Counted from the stretch's first letter, positions 46,017 to 59,578 are shown. The stretch is 64,000 nt of DNA from Lagopus muta (GCF_023343835.1 NC_064433.1:27962214-28026213); one strand, 5' to 3'. A program made the numbers and translations. Notes: generated by a model not told the origin, from the sequence alone.

Positions 46017-46140
46017 TAATAGAATCATTAAGACTGGAAAAGACCCTAAGATAATCTATTCAGGTATCAGTCCATCCCCACCATGCCCACTAACCATGTC
46101 ACCCAATGCCACATCTGCACTCTTCTTGAAGACCTCATGT
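46017..46140 (-). mobile_element. CR1 LINE 3' terminal fragment
   Basis: 'aatagaatcattaagactgg' and 'gaccctaagataatctattc' are the reverse-complement CR1 terminus, followed by 'atgtcacccaatgccacatc'. It is short and diverged. Confidence 0.8.
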
Positions 46141-46211
46141 AAATCTGAAATAAGAGAACAGAAAAATTCACATTCTGTGAACATATTCAGTGCTTCCTGG
46201 TTTAGCCTGGT

Positions 46212-46326
46212 TTAGCATTAAACGTGGAGGTTGGTGGCCCTGCATGTGGCAGGGGGGTTGGAGATTCATGATCTTTGAGGTCCCTTCCAACCCTGGCCAT
46301 TCTGTTATTCTGTGATTCTGTGATTC
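46212..46326 (+). mobile_element. CR1 LINE 3' end with four 8-bp terminal units
   Basis: 'ggaggttggtggccctgcat' and 'gaggtcccttccaaccctgg' are followed by 'ccattctgttattctgtgat' and further ATTCTGTG units, the hallmark CR1 tail. Confidence 0.93.
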
Positions 46327-47340
46327 CTCTTAAAGGTGCTCATTCCTCTTCTCACAGCAAATAATGAAGATTTTGCATTCAACTACCATCAGAGCTTGCC
46401 CCACAGGGCTCCAGAGCAACCCCAGCAAAGGACAAATGTATACACTCTGTTCAATTTGGTGTCACATCTGTTGGAAGGAAAGTAGCCCCTCAGGAAGAAA
46501 TGCAAACCTTCCCGTCCACAGTGAAAACATTTTATTCATTTGAAAAATGAGAACAGTAACTTCTGAAATACCTCATGCAAAATACGGACCTATTAGAATA
46601 AGAATGCCATTGAAGTCAACCTGCTGGCTTCACACCATTTTCAAACTACATCACTCATTTATAGCCAACACTTCCTTAGAGCAGTTCCACAAGAACACAG
46701 GTTCAACGTTTCTGTGGTCTTTCATCTTTTTTATTGGACTCCTAAATGATTAATATTTTCTTTCTACATGTAAATATTAGTAATAAATATTCAGATGATT
46801 TCATTTCATATATATAACACAATTCTGTTCTAAATGTTTGATGCAAAGAGAAACAATATTTTTAAAGCTGCTGGAAAGCATTGTAATGGAAAACATTTAT
46901 TTTAAACTTGAAACAAAACATAAATCTAATACAAAAAATGCAAAAGAAAAAAAGGAATGAACTCATGATCCTGAAGGGACTATAAAACATGCTATGAAAA
47001 TAGCTTGAAAGTGATTAAAGAGAGAGTGGGGGCCAAGGCAACATAAAATATCTAACTTTTATCCAAATTCCATCTCCCATGACCCATCACAACCACAACA
47101 CCACAGCCCGCTGGCTTTTAGGAGTCATTTGCATTACTGCCATGAGGGGAATGTGTATCACAGAGGTGAGGGGCTCTGGAAACATACCCCAGTGATGAAC
47201 GCAGTAGGAGAATTAACTAGCAGGTAACAGAAAGATTATTTTGCCACTTCTATTTTGTGGAGCTGGAGCCATACAGAGCTTCCCTTCGATGGAAAAAGAC
47301 CTCAGAGCATCCAAATGCCACTTTGGTATCTTAGCCACAA
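46327..47340. other. Intergenic sequence, nothing recognised
   Basis: AT-rich noncoding sequence without recognisable repeat ends or coding exons. Confidence 0.45.
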
Positions 47341-47445
47341 ATCACAGAACCAAAGAATCCTAGAAATGTTGATTCTACCACATCTCTGGAGTGCACATAA
47401 TGCAATCTCCTCCTAAGGCAGATCCACCCACAGGATCTGGAGCCC
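47341..47445 (-). mobile_element. Degraded CR1 LINE 3' fragment
   Basis: 'atcacagaaccaaagaatcc', 'ctctggagtgcacataatgc' and 'ctcctaaggcagatcc' align in order with the reverse-complement CR1 end (atcatagaatcatagaat, ctctggagatcatctagt, ctgctaaagcaggttc). It is strongly diverged. Confidence 0.6.
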
Positions 47446-48448
47446 TGAGCCTGCGGGGCTCTGAGCAGGGCAGCTCCCAGCTATGCCACAGGGAGAGAAG
47501 AGGCCCAGTGCCCAGTCCCTGCAGTCCCACATGGAGACATTCTTTGCTTTACGGGCAGGCACTGCAAGAAACAAAAGGCACATCCTTCTGTTTATCATCC
47601 CTGAACGCAGCATTGGCACACAGGCGTGCTTGTGTTCACAAGTGCATAAAGCAAGGAAATGTTTTTGTTTGGCTGAAGACTTTTAATTGTCTTTTTCAGA
47701 ATATCTGCTGATTTTGCTATTAGTGAAGACACACCATAAACGAAGAAGAAAATTACATGGAAGAAAAAGCAATAGCTTCTAGCCATGTCCTGGCAATCAC
47801 ACTTTAAGGCTGAAAAAAGTCATTTTAGGATGGCATGTGGCATACAGAGCTCTGACTTTGCTGGGAGAGAATACCACGATGATGCAAAGCACAGCAGTAT
47901 CAATGGGAAGATGCCCACATGCTGTCTTGTAACTTCTCCAGTTAGGGGAAAACACAAAGAAAAAAAACACCACCTCTATTCTTTGACACAGTCTCTCAGA
48001 ATTAGTACAAATGCTTAAGCAATAGCAGTTCATTTTTGCTATAACAAATGTACTTACTGCTTTATAGTTTTTTTGTTTGTTTGTTTTATGATTCTCTTGC
48101 AAATCTTCTCCTTGCTATATTTAGCTAGGAAAAAAAAAAAAAAAAGTGTGAAAACAGAACCAAAGGACAGATGACAAGGGGAAAGTAGAGCCTCTTGTTT
48201 GCCAGTGCTTAAAATATGCAGGCTCTGAGGCTATGGTGGCATTAGGGACACCTCTGTGTGATTAAGAGAGTATCAGAAACTGCCCATTTGAATCAGCGGT
48301 GGTGAAACAGCATAATCCTCCCACACTAAGCCCCACTTTGTTTTCAGGTTGCACTGCTGATCCTGTGAGAGAAATATTAATGGGAGAGTAAAAGTGGCCT
48401 GAATATCAGCTGATGTTCTGTGGGATAAACAGTGCCATTTCTCCTTCT
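47446..48448. other. Intergenic sequence, nothing recognised
   Basis: Noncoding sequence with an A-run at about 48129-48145. No gene recognised. Confidence 0.45.
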
Positions 48449-48640
48449 CATAGAATCACAGAATGGCTTGGGTTGGAAGGGATCTCAAGGATCATCAAGC
48501 TCCAACCCTGCTGCCGCAGGCAGGGCTGCCAACCTCCATAACCTCCTCCTTCTGACAACGTCCTCCAGGGCTGCAACATGCTTAAAAACCCCGCCTTCAT
48601 CTGTTCCAAATTCAGCCTCGGAAGTCAATCACCAAAATCT
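48449..48640 (-). mobile_element. CR1 LINE 3' end
   Basis: 'tcatagaatcacagaatggc' (terminal units) then 'ttgggttggaagggatctca' and 'ccaaccctgctgccgcaggc', the CR1 3' terminus in reverse complement. Only about 190 bp survive. Confidence 0.92.
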
Positions 48641-51600
48641 CCACAGATGATTTGTAAACATATCTGTGTATGTATATTTATGAACAGATTTGAAGTTTGT
48701 TTCCAAAAAAAAAATTAAAATTAGAAGTATAAAAAGAAAAGCCAACCTGGCACTGCCACTCTCCAGCCTCTATTGTATGTTTTGACAGACTCCTCTGGCT
48801 TGAAGCAGTCTCAGCATATTCTTATTAAAAGTGTGAAAATATGTTCTTGAAGGAAAAAAAAAAACCATCAGATCCTTTCCCCAGGGAAACTGAAACCAAT
48901 TAGCACAATACTGCTCAGAAATAATTGAAACATACCAGAGAACTTAAATGATGGAAAGAAAGAGAGAGAGAAAGATAAACCCTCTTATTTCCCAGATGCC
49001 ATTCCAATTATTTCATTGGATATCCACAAATATTAATAACTCTGAGTAGTTGATTTTAAAGAAAACCTATGATTTTAGCAGCATGGATGTTATAATAGTG
49101 AAGCTGTGTTGTTTAACATACTGAGCTACCCCTCCTAAGTCTGGTAGACTGCAAGAAGATTTTATATTCTGCTCAAAGAGCCTTTCCACTCGAGCAGATC
49201 TGCTCAGACACCACTACCACCAGCACAACGTGTTTTCCAAGTGAGCAGTGCCAGGCTCATCGATAGGACGCAGTAGCACAGGGATGCAGAGGGAGCAGGC
49301 AGTAGCTGACCACCTCTATCAGACCATGAGATCTGCAATGGGGTTACAGCTTTTGATAATCTGCAAGATCACTGAATTGATGTTTCAGTGGATGTAAATT
49401 GTATGATCTATTTTGGCTTAAATTTACACTGAGAACAAATTGCTTTGCAGTCGCTTCTTCCCCTAAATTGAAAAGAAGCTTTCGCTTATTTTCAAGTGTA
49501 TTTTTTCTTTTCTTTACCATTAATATTTAAGTGTAAGTCAACTTCATAATGCAGGGCACCTAGGAAATGCCCTGAGGATGTTATTTTCTCCAGCATCAAA
49601 AAAATACTTTCCAGGATCAAACAGGAGTTGCCGACTTACTAAACCTTATGACTACTACATTTTTTTACTAATCTTCTTATTTGGTTTCCCCAGCTGTCGT
49701 CATACTCAATGGGATTTAATTTTCATAGCAACTCGCTTATCTTTGAAGTCAGTGTTATCCCTTCATGAAATCCTTTGTGTGTCACAGCTTGGAGGAGCCT
49801 CTCTTCAGCATGCTCAGCTCCTATGGGCAATCGAGATACTCCTGGCTAACCACTGTGGCTAGGATCACATTAATTTTGCTCTGGGGATCAATCGTGTTGT
49901 TCAACAGCCCAGCTTATCTGGGAAGGCTAAAATTAATGCAGTTTTGGACACTGCAGACAACCAGCAATGTTTTTCAGATCAGTGGGAGTGAAATTCCCTT
50001 TTAACTAACTGGACTGAGGTCATTCTGATCTCATTCCACAGTTTGAACTACTTAACTTATTTTTCTCAGAAGTCTTAAAAATATCCGTTAAATTCAGACA
50101 TGTTTCAGCTCTATGGGGTCTTACTCTTGTCTGACGTGACACACTTACCGTAAGAGTACAAAATAAAGTGGGCCAGTTAATATGTTATATTTTCATTCCT
50201 AAACACCTAAAAGTAGATTTGGTATTGAAAGAGTTACTTTATTTATCAGCATGGCTTACACCTAGGCAGTTTCCCAGCTGCTAATCAGACCACAGCAGCT
50301 GCCATCCTCAGAATAAGATGTTGAGCCAAGAAGACTGCTGTGTTCTTTGCAACTTCCCAGTACATCTCCGCAGGCTACCAAGTTTTTTTCTCTTGGGTCT
50401 GAATCTCACGGCCAACAAATAACAACAGTTTCTCTGGTTTCTAAAATGAGAGTTTGTATATCTACAGTGCTATCCACCTGGAAAGAGATTAATTTTTGTC
50501 TGTAATCTCAGCACCCAGTATTTTTTTTTTACCTACAAAGAGCCTGTCACAGCTGTCCACACCACCTGCGGAATCCAGAGAGCGATCCAGCTCTTGTCAC
50601 CTGCAGGAGGAAGGGCAAAGACACTGATGGAGGCCTGCTACAAGTGCTTCAATAACTATTATGGGTTACTTCCACTTGGGTCAAGCCTTGCTCTTGAGTT
50701 TAACCTGGCTTGCTTGTTTCTCATTCTAAAAGGAAAGAGATGCTCAGGTGTTATTCTGGTCATGGAGGTATGTGCTGGATTGTTCATCACATCTGCAGCA
50801 TGCAGTAGTTTTCAATCTTACAAATGCCATGCCTTCAGTGCTACAACAACTAACTACACATATGACAAATATGTCATACTAAAGATGAAAATTGGAGATT
50901 AATTTTTTTTTTTTCTGTAAAGCAGGCATTCTTTTTCATATCTCACAAATATTTGAAGTACCCAACAGCAGGCAGAGCTTTGTGCAGTGGGAAGAATAAT
51001 TTTAAAACAGGGAGTTTCATGAAGCTCAGCCAGAGGACACTGTGGATGCAAATAGTCTACTCAAGGTCAAGAGGAGCCTGACAGTGAATTGGAAAGATGC
51101 CCACTGATCATGTTTCTATATCTAGACTCTCTAAGTAAGCAAATTATATCCAGGAGAGTAGGAAAGAATTGTCAGACACATTTGCCCTGTTCTTGTACTT
51201 TCAACCATTCTTGGAGACAGAATACCAAACTAAGTGGAACTTTGGCCTGAGTTGCTCCAAACTTACCAATGCTCTGATACTAATTTATGATAATTATTAT
51301 GTTAACTTTTAATTGGTATTCAAATGTAATGCATTTGAAATAACTTTACATACATCGAAATATTAATGCTTCATTAATGACTTTTAAGTGTGACTTCAGT
51401 GGGACCGTTAGTGATAATACATACAACTACTGAAAAAATATTTGCAGATAAAACCCCTACTTTGAGCAGTTACTGTGACTTTCATGCTTTTTAATGAGAA
51501 AAAAAAATCTTATTTCTCAGAGTCATGTAATAACAATAATTCCAGAGTCATTTTGCTAAGGAACCGGAACCATAAAGCATACATTTATTTTCCATAGAAA

Positions 51601-52282
51601 TCAAAATTCACTCTAGATCTAGTATGCTTTAGAAGATAGGAAAACATGTTGGTGTGCACAGAATTGACACAATCTTACTGTCTATGTCTCTTGAAATTGA
51701 CAAAACAGGTATCTTTGGAAACTTGAATCAAGCTAGAGGCAAAGGAAAAAAAATGATACCGTGAAATAGAGCATTAATAGGTTCATATCTGTGTAGTCTG
51801 CTTCAGCACTTCCTATGTAATTTTAACCAGAGGACATGCACTAGGATTAGGATTTTCTTGCTGACATAGAGTACCCTCTTTTATATCTTGCTTACTGGGA
51901 ACAAACTCTGTGACCTAAAATGTAATTTGAAGTTTCCCAAAGTCACGTCTAAATTCCACGTAGTGTTTTACTTCACTTTGATGATACATTCTGTCACATG
52001 ACTGGAAGATACTAAAGACTGTTAGTTAATCAAAACCATTTCTATTATAAAATTCAAGTTCTCATGACAAAAGCTTGGTATTTCTTTCCAATCCTGCAAA
52101 AATGCTAAGAAACTCAACAAATTAATAATTCTTGGGGAAGAAGACAGCCCCTACAATCAGCTTTAGATTATTCCTTTTTCTGATTTATCTTTTACTGAGA
52201 ATAGACTTGAGTTACAGACATAATGAAAGTGAACTAATCCTCATAGGAATGCTATAGCCATCTTCTACCTAAAAAACAGCCA
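48641..52282. other. Intergenic region without recognisable genes
   Basis: AT-rich sequence with a GA-rich run at about 48958-48975 and short chance reading frames, none above about 102 codons. No splice-bounded coding segment of known type was recognised. Confidence 0.45.
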
Positions 52283-52999
52283 GACAGGTTCATAGCAGAA
52301 CTCATTGACAGCAGCCTTGCCAAGAAGGACTTAGGGGTCATAGTGGATGAGAAAAATTAACATGAGCCAGCACGAGCCTGCAGCCCATAAAGACAATTGC
52401 ATCCTGGGGTGCATCAAAAGAGAAGTGGCCATCAGGGAAAGGGGGGTGATTGTCACTCTCTCCTCTGCCCTCATGAGACACCATCTGGAGTATTGTGTGC
52501 ACTCCTGGGGCCTCCAGTACAAGAAAGATGTGGAGCTGTGGGAGCTGGTCCGGAGGAGAGCATAAAGATGATCAGAAGACTGGAGCACTTCTCCTACAAA
52601 TTCAGGCTGAGAGAGTTGGGCTTGTTCATTCTGGAGAAGAAAAGGCTCAGAGGAGACCTCATTGTGGCCTTCCAATATTTTAAAAGAGCTTATAATCAAG
52701 AGGGAAACTGACATTTTACATGGACAGATAGTGAAGGATAAGGAGGAACGGTTTTAAACTAAAAAGAAGGGAGATGTTGAGAAACACATCACTCAATGTG
52801 ATGAGGTGCAGGAACAGGCTGCCCAGAAAAGCTGTGGATAGTCCACCCCATTCAGAAGGCCAGTCTGGATATAGCTGCAGGCAGCCTGATCCAGTGGCTG
52901 ATTTAGTAGTTGGCAATCCTGCCCATATCAGGGAGAATAAAACTAGATAATCTTTAAGATCCCTTCCAACCCAAGCTATTCCATGATTCTATGATTTGT
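52283..52999 (+). mobile_element. CR1 LINE fragment (3' about 0.7 kb)
   Basis: 'aagaaggacttaggggtcat', 'tctggagtattgtgtgcact' and 'ctggagaagaaaaggctcag' (RT tail) are followed by 'gaggtgcaggaacaggctgc', 'gatcccttccaacccaagct' and 'ccatgattctatgattt'. The 3' end is complete. Translations are frameshifted. Confidence 0.93.
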
Positions 53000-55900
53000 T
53001 TCAATTATGGATACCAAATTGTACCTTACAGGTATTTGATGGAAGGTTGTACATTCAGAGAACAACTGATCTTCTAAAGTGGTGGTAGGTACTAAGAAAA
53101 TGCTGCCTTTGATTTGCCACCCTTGAAAGGGTTGCTCAGCAGCCACTTCACACTAAAATAGGAAGTTACTCTTTGGTCTGCAGCTAAATAGGAGCAGCTA
53201 CCATTCAAGCGATTAGCAAACTAGCTTTAGCTGTCAAAAAGAAAGTGAGTCAAGAAGGTAAATATATTTCAAAGGGAAAAATTGCAGAGGAAAAAAAAAG
53301 AGGAGTTGTGGAGCATCCATTCACTCTTGGAACATAAAAAATGATGCAGAGAGCCAGTGGGGGACACATGGTGCCACCCCAGGGAAAGGCCTATTGCCTT
53401 TTGATTGGCAGGGACAAGCCCTTGATTTCTGAAAGAGAAAACTGCCTCCTGCTGCTCATCACTTCTGTGTTGCAGGAAACGCACTGTTGACTACATTTCT
53501 GCAGATAAAGAGGGTTATGACAAAGAGACACTTGAATCTTTCAAGAACTTGTCTTACAAGGAAAACCTTTTCTAGCAAGGTCCTGAATTCCTGGCTAAGT
53601 ACTTGAGCCACGTGGCAGTGCTTTCAGCAGTCATATAAAGATGACTGCAATTTATTGGAAGGGAGACCACTTGGATAATGTTTAAAAAACACCCAAAAAT
53701 GTCACTGTTTTTCTCCAGGACAAAGTTTACATACATCCACAAATACCAACAGGAATTTGAGGTATAAAAACTCAAGTGAGAATTCAAAAGATTGGAAGTA
53801 AATATGCTTAGGCTACGTTTCAGTTAGTTCTACTTTTGCACTGCTGTGGCCAAAGTGGCTGATACTGATTCTCTTGATACTGTGACCATTTGGACCTTTA
53901 AAACTAGGAAAAGTATATCATGGAAATAGAAGACAAAAATGACAGAGAGAAACAATGTAATATAGTGGGTAGAAATTATTTTATCTTACGCATTTTTTTT
54001 CTTGTTTGTTTTAAGTCTGTGAAAAAGTTTTTAGTAGGGAAAGTCTTGATTGTTGGAAACTTATAAGAAATATATTAAAAAACTCATTGTTCCAGGCATA
54101 AATTATCTCTACATATAGCAAGGTGCAGAAGACTTCAAGTCATGGGAGCCACTTCCTCTACCCACCCTGCCCACTCTCTGTGTGAGAAGCTGCCAGGGAA
54201 AAGGAACCTGAGAAATACCAAAAATTGCCTGAAGAGAGCTCTCCTGTGTCCCACGGCTCCTAAAGAACACTCTGCTATTCTTTCTTTAACAAGGTTCAAA
54301 AATATAGGGAACAAATTAGAGGGGAAAATGCAGCAGAAGCTTCACAGCTGTCCCTGTGCTACTTTCCTCTGTGTCTGTGCTACTTTCCTCTGTTATTTTC
54401 TATTTTGCTTTCATTTTTTTCTGTTATATAGAACAAATCTTCTAGCTCATAACCTGGTACGTCACAGTATAACAAAATACACATTCTACCAAAATCAGAG
54501 TGTAAGTCTAATCTGAGCAAACAGCAAATCCTTGTTCCTCACAACAGTCTTGGCTTTCTAGGACACAACTCAGCTGTTGGACATGTGGATGCAGCTCAGC
54601 ATTCACCTTAGGAATTCCAGTGTTTGATGTGTAAGTATCTGCACAGAAGCTGATTTTGGCAATGCAAACAAGCAACAAAATGAGAACAAAAGCTGGTTCA
54701 AAACACCTCTCCAGATCATACATTCATCCATTTCACTCAGTGAAATTTTATTTTCCACTCAAAAGTTTTTAACATCCTTGCAATCAATGCTAACCATTCA
54801 GCTCGTAAGTGCCCTTCATTAAAACAGTATATCTCAGTGTCTTAATTATTTTCTAAATTGTTTTCTTCATCGATATGACTTGCCAAGTAATAGCAGCTCA
54901 TAAGCATAGTGAGCTGATCAAACAACATTCTGCTCTTTCCATTTTCAGCTCTCTGATGCTCCACAGGCAAATTGAGCTCTGCATTCAGGGTCTGCATGAG
55001 CTCTCAGCACAGTGCCCAACAGCCAACTGCTTCTCTTTGTGCCCATTCGGCAGTGGAGGCGTACACAAGGCACTTGGAGTCCTTCAGGAGACGAAGGCAC
55101 TGTGCTGTGCAGCCTGGCTTTCTGTTTGACAATTTGTCATCGAGGCAAATTGCTGCAAATATTTTAAAAGCGTTTTATATATAAACACATTTGAACAGAT
55201 TTGTTTCCAGGCAACTGTTGTAAGCTTCTAGATAAGTTGCTTCTTACTCATTGCTTGTAAATTAGTTGCAGCTAATTTCTCTCAGCAAATGAGGTCTGCA
55301 TAGGTCTGATAAAGAGAACTGATTTAGCGTGTTTTAGGCCAGCTGACAGAACAAGTATTGTTTTACCAGTTGCCAGCCCCTGCTTTCCCTCTGGATTACA
55401 AATCTGAGACAGACCCAGAGCGATCCCAGCAGTACTGCACACACTGGTTACTGGTGTGACTGTACACTTCTGTTACATGGTTGGAAATGCTGCCTATTCT
55501 CTGCACTCTTAAGAATATGTGATAATATTAGTGATAACACATTAAAAGCAAGCAAACAAGCAAATAAAAACAACACATAAACCATCTGAAAAAGCATCAC
55601 AACAGAAAATAATCCATCTTCTGGTGTCTAGTAACTCCCAGTCATGCTGGTGGCAACAGGAAAATAGCAGCAAAGTTCACATTTCTGTCATAAAATGACC
55701 ACAGCCATCTCTAGTTACAGAATCTGTTTTGTGACAGATGTTGTTAGAGGTTAATGTTTAGAAGCCACTGCTCTTTACATTCTGATCAAATCCCTGTGGA
55801 TAAGTGAAATAGAGAGGGAGCCATGGCCTGGTCCTGACAGCAGCAGTGTGGCACAGCCCAGGCTCTCCCCAGACAGTGTATTAGAATAGTACATATTAGT

Positions 55901-56019
55901 ACTGAGATAAAATATAAATATATAGTTATATAATGTAATCTTTAATATTTGCATATTGAGTGTTTATTAGTGCATACAATATTATATATTGATAATAACA
56001 GTATTAATATGTAAGACAT
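53000..56019. other. Intergenic region without recognisable genes
   Basis: AT-rich sequence with a 20-bp direct duplication (CTGTGCTACTTTCCTCTGTG-type) near 54353-54393 and a very AT-rich stretch at about 55900-56010. Reading frames reach at most 124 codons, without recognisable domains. Confidence 0.45.
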
Positions 56020-56570
56020 GCTGAAAGTAATGCATCCTAATTTTTTCCACAAAAACTACAATAAGTACAAAGAGCACAGCAACCTTATTTTACAGAACAA
56101 GTTCTCAGCTACATAACATTCTTTTTCAACACAGTCACCACCATCAGCTGTGTATTTTTGGCAGCAATGAACAAGAGCTACATGCTGTGCTCATGAATAT
56201 CTCTGCCAGTGGAGATGACCCACTGTCACTGTCACACACTGCTGGAACGCATCATCCACCGTCTCACTGTGCTCACATCCACTGGGTGGTCTCCAGAAAC
56301 ATTCACAAGCTGATGAATGTCAGCGGATGCAATTTTTTCCACATAGAGGAATTCAATGACACACCTTTGCTTCATGCACACTTCCATGTCAGACGCTATT
56401 GTGTCAGGCTGCCCCTCCGCTGCCATCTGTCACACAGCAACAAAATGCAATGAAATATTATCAGGAAGGTTCAGCCTTTGCTGCCATACCACCAACATCC
56501 ATCTCTGACGTTGTGGGCCAAGGTAGTAATATAGGAGGCATCACTTTTGGAGTAGCTCTTGTAGATGGCT
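56020..56570 (-). mobile_element. Internally deleted mariner element (Galluhop-like)
   Basis: The left end 'tgctgaaagtaatgcatcct' and the right end 'ggaggcatcacttttggagt' are imperfect inverted repeats of each other. The minus strand starts a transposase at 56424-56426: residues around SDMEVCMKQRCVIEFLYVEK, then DVSTVRRWM, match the N-terminal helix-turn-helix of mariner transposases. The frame stops at 56232 and the catalytic DDD region is absent. The length of about 0.55 kb, against about 1.3 kb for a full mariner, shows a deletion derivative that could only have moved with a transposase supplied elsewhere. Confidence 0.85.
56232..56426 (-). pseudogene. Mariner transposase N-terminal remnant
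   Basis: 64 codons from an ATG, covering the first DNA-binding helix-turn-helix region (RCVIEFLYVEK, then DIHQLVNVSGD, then VDVSTVRRW). It ends in a frameshifted stop and has no catalytic domain. Confidence 0.8.
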
Positions 56571-58797
56571 GTCTGGAAGTGGTCTCCAGCTTGTGCTCAT
56601 CACACCAAGCCTGAAGACTGCTTGGAGAGCCCTGGATTATGGAGGCCAGAACTGGGCCAAAATCTACACAAACATTTTAGGAGATAGTGAGCGTGCACTA
56701 TAGTACAGCCCCAGCCTTGTGAATACCCTAATGTATACAGAGCATACAGTGCCTTCAGCCTTGGACAAATGCCTCATGAAATTCAGATCAGCAGTTTAAT
56801 GTTTCTGGATTAGTGCAGCTTTCAGAGCACAGCGGCAAGCAGAGGTGAAACATCCTGGATGTGTGAGTTTGGAAAGGGAGGCAGAGAGGAGGCTCCTGCA
56901 GGTCATCCCATACAACCCGCTGGGCTGTCCGTGGCCCTGGCATGGCATGTACTGGAAGTCATGCCTTTTGCCAAGCGAAAACAGGAGTAAGAATGCTTGA
57001 ACTGAGGCTGAGCTTTAAATACAGCCACTGCCTTACCTCTGGAGACCACATCAGCCCACTCAGACCCACAGCCTGCCTTGAGGACTTGCCATGATCAGAT
57101 TTCTTTAACGGAAGATGCATGGAACAACACAGCAGGCAGACAGCAGCCTGAAATCAGGATCTTATTATCTGGAGCCAGTGGATGTATTTTTCACATAATT
57201 AGGATTTCCAAATAACCAAGGAGGAGCCCTGTAGTGCTGCTGCATATTTTCAGCCTTTTTTCTTTTTATCTCTTGTGCTCAGGTGCTTTGAACTATAAGC
57301 TTCCCTGGAAATTGTTTTATATTGAGAAATGCTAATTTAAAGGAAATTTTGATAAAAACTAACTTCCTTGACAGCAAATCTCATTCAGTACATATTAAAA
57401 TAAACTAATGAAAAATATCAAGTATAAATGTCTTGCAAGCATTGGGAATTTATCTTCTTGCTTATTCCTTCAATTAATGTGCATTAACATTTGCAAGCGC
57501 AATTTAGCAGCGTATTCTCTGTTTGTAGACATTTTCCCATTGCTATTACTCAGGCATAATTCATTTGGACACAATCTAGGCATACAACTCCAATCAGTAA
57601 TCGTAAATAGCTTTCTATGAACTAGAAATTTCACAGTAAACAGTTAAAAAGGAGAAAAAATATTAATTTACACAAACACACACAAACACAAACACAAACA
57701 CAAACTATTGTCCCAGGATAGCTCTGATTACAGTGTATTACAACAATCTGATTTTTAAAAGCTTTATCGCCCTTCTTCCTTCTGGTGTCACATATTTCTT
57801 TGCCATATCCTACTAGTTTTGTAGAGATGTATAACAGAAAATTAATATTTTCATGGTGGTGCTTTTCAACATACTCCAGCTCTTGTTCCTGAAAGCGAAT
57901 TGATTTCTCCATTCTCTTCCTGGCCAATTTTCTCAGCTATTCAACAGATGTTTGCATATACATCCTGCAGTCATTTCCATTGGTTTTAGTAAAATTTGGG
58001 TCAAGAGTTACGTAAGAAGACAGGAATAACTTTTCCATATAAATTGTCTTTTCTTCACCCTTCTGGTGTGACTCAACAAACACATGCATAACAGAACCAA
58101 TTCACCTACCTCCTTCCTTGTTACCACTGATGGATAATGCACAAAGGAACATTATCTAGCCATTGCTAAGTGGGGAAATGTGTTCTAGAAAGGAGGAATA
58201 TAGATGCAAGTAAGCAGAAAGACATAACTTTTTTTCTAAAAGTGCATGATTCACTTTCTCCATAGGTGATACAGAAGTGCCATGTTTCTTGAAGCTCCCA
58301 AAAGAAAAAGCAAAATCATCCTCCAAATTTTACCAATTGGTTTTAATTGGATAAGGATCCCTTTCCAGCCACAGGCAACTGTTTTAAAGCTGCTCTGGAT
58401 ATTTTTTCCAAATATAAATGATAGATTAGAAATAACACCCCTCATTTTTACATGATACTTCTCCCAGCTAGTTAAACTTGGACTCCTGTTATAAATATTT
58501 ATAGATACCTAATGCATATGTAGGAACAGCTTTACCAAAAACATTGACTCAGTCTATTAGCTTACCAGCTGTTACTGCTTGTTATGGAAGTTCAGGCCCT
58601 GTTATGTGTATTTATCCTGAGAGCAATTTTTTGACAAAGATAGGAGAGAAAGTAATAATAATTTATTAGTTCATTAAGCTACCCTTACCATTTAACTAAA
58701 TAAGATCTCCTATGGTTTGGAAGGGATACTTTAGTTGGTGTCTGTGGATCTTCTATAGTGATTATTAAGCTACTTTCAAAAACCTCTTGCTTTAAGA
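56571..58797. other. Intergenic region without recognisable genes
   Basis: AT-rich sequence with a (CA)/(CAAACA)-type microsatellite at about 57670-57706. No gene recognised. Confidence 0.45.
57670..57706 (+). repeat. CA-rich microsatellite (CACAAA units)
   Basis: Alternating CACA and ACACAAAC units, interrupted but clearly tandem. Confidence 0.85.
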
Positions 58798-58870
58798 CAA
58801 GAGTGTCCAACTTTTTGGCTTGCCTGGGCTACATTGACTAAAGAGGAGCTGTCTAGGGCTGCATCTACAA

Positions 58871-59421
58871 AGTTTGCTCCAAAAGTAATGCCTCACTTAT
58901 TTCCATATAAACTACATATATGATATAAAGAGCACAGTAACATTATTTGATAGAGCAAATTCTCTCTGTTACAGAGCACCATTTTTAAACAGTCACCACC
59001 ATCAGCTGTGCATTTTTCCAGTCCTGAACAATTGCCTGCATTTGTAACACTTGTAACAACATGAACCAGTAGAGGTTCACTGTCACTGTTGCCACTGCTG
59101 AAATGCACCACCCACTGCCTCTCTGCACTCACATCCAATGTTTGGTCCCCAGAAACGCTCGGTAAGTGTTAATCTGTGTCAGTGGGTGCCATTTTTTTCT
59201 GCGCAGAGAAATTCAATGACACACCTTTGCTTCATATGCACTTCTATGGCAGATGCCTTTGTATCAGACTGCCCCTCTGCTGCCATCTGTTGCACGACAA
59301 CAAAATGTAACAGAATATTGCTGGTAAGTTTCATCCTCTATAGCCTCTACCAACATCCACCTCTGATATAACAGGCAAACAGAATAAAACAGGAGGCATG
59401 ACTTTTGTAGCAGCACTCATA
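58871..59421 (-). mobile_element. Internally deleted mariner (Galluhop-like) nested in the Charlie copy
   Basis: The left end 'tttgctccaaaagtaatgcc' and the right end 'aggaggcatgacttttgtag' form inverted repeats. The body is collinear with the copies at 14.3 and 56.0 kb. The minus strand keeps fragments of the transposase N-terminus (DVSAERQWVVHFSSGNSDS at about 59080-59138). No catalytic region is present. Confidence 0.83.
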
Positions 59422-59578
59422 TAAAATGTATTATATAGCTAATGTATATAAGTAAAAAAAATTACTTTTTTTACTTCAATTTTTATTTTTCATTAACACA
59501 AACAAAAGCGATCCACAAAAACATAAAACTAGTGGGATTCTTTATCTTGTTTTTGAGAAACTAATGCAACAAGCTGGT

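Noticed and set aside
45703-46215. 170-codon plus-strand frame
   Set aside because: Its C-terminal part is a reverse-oriented CR1 end and the rest has no domain or supporting gene structure.
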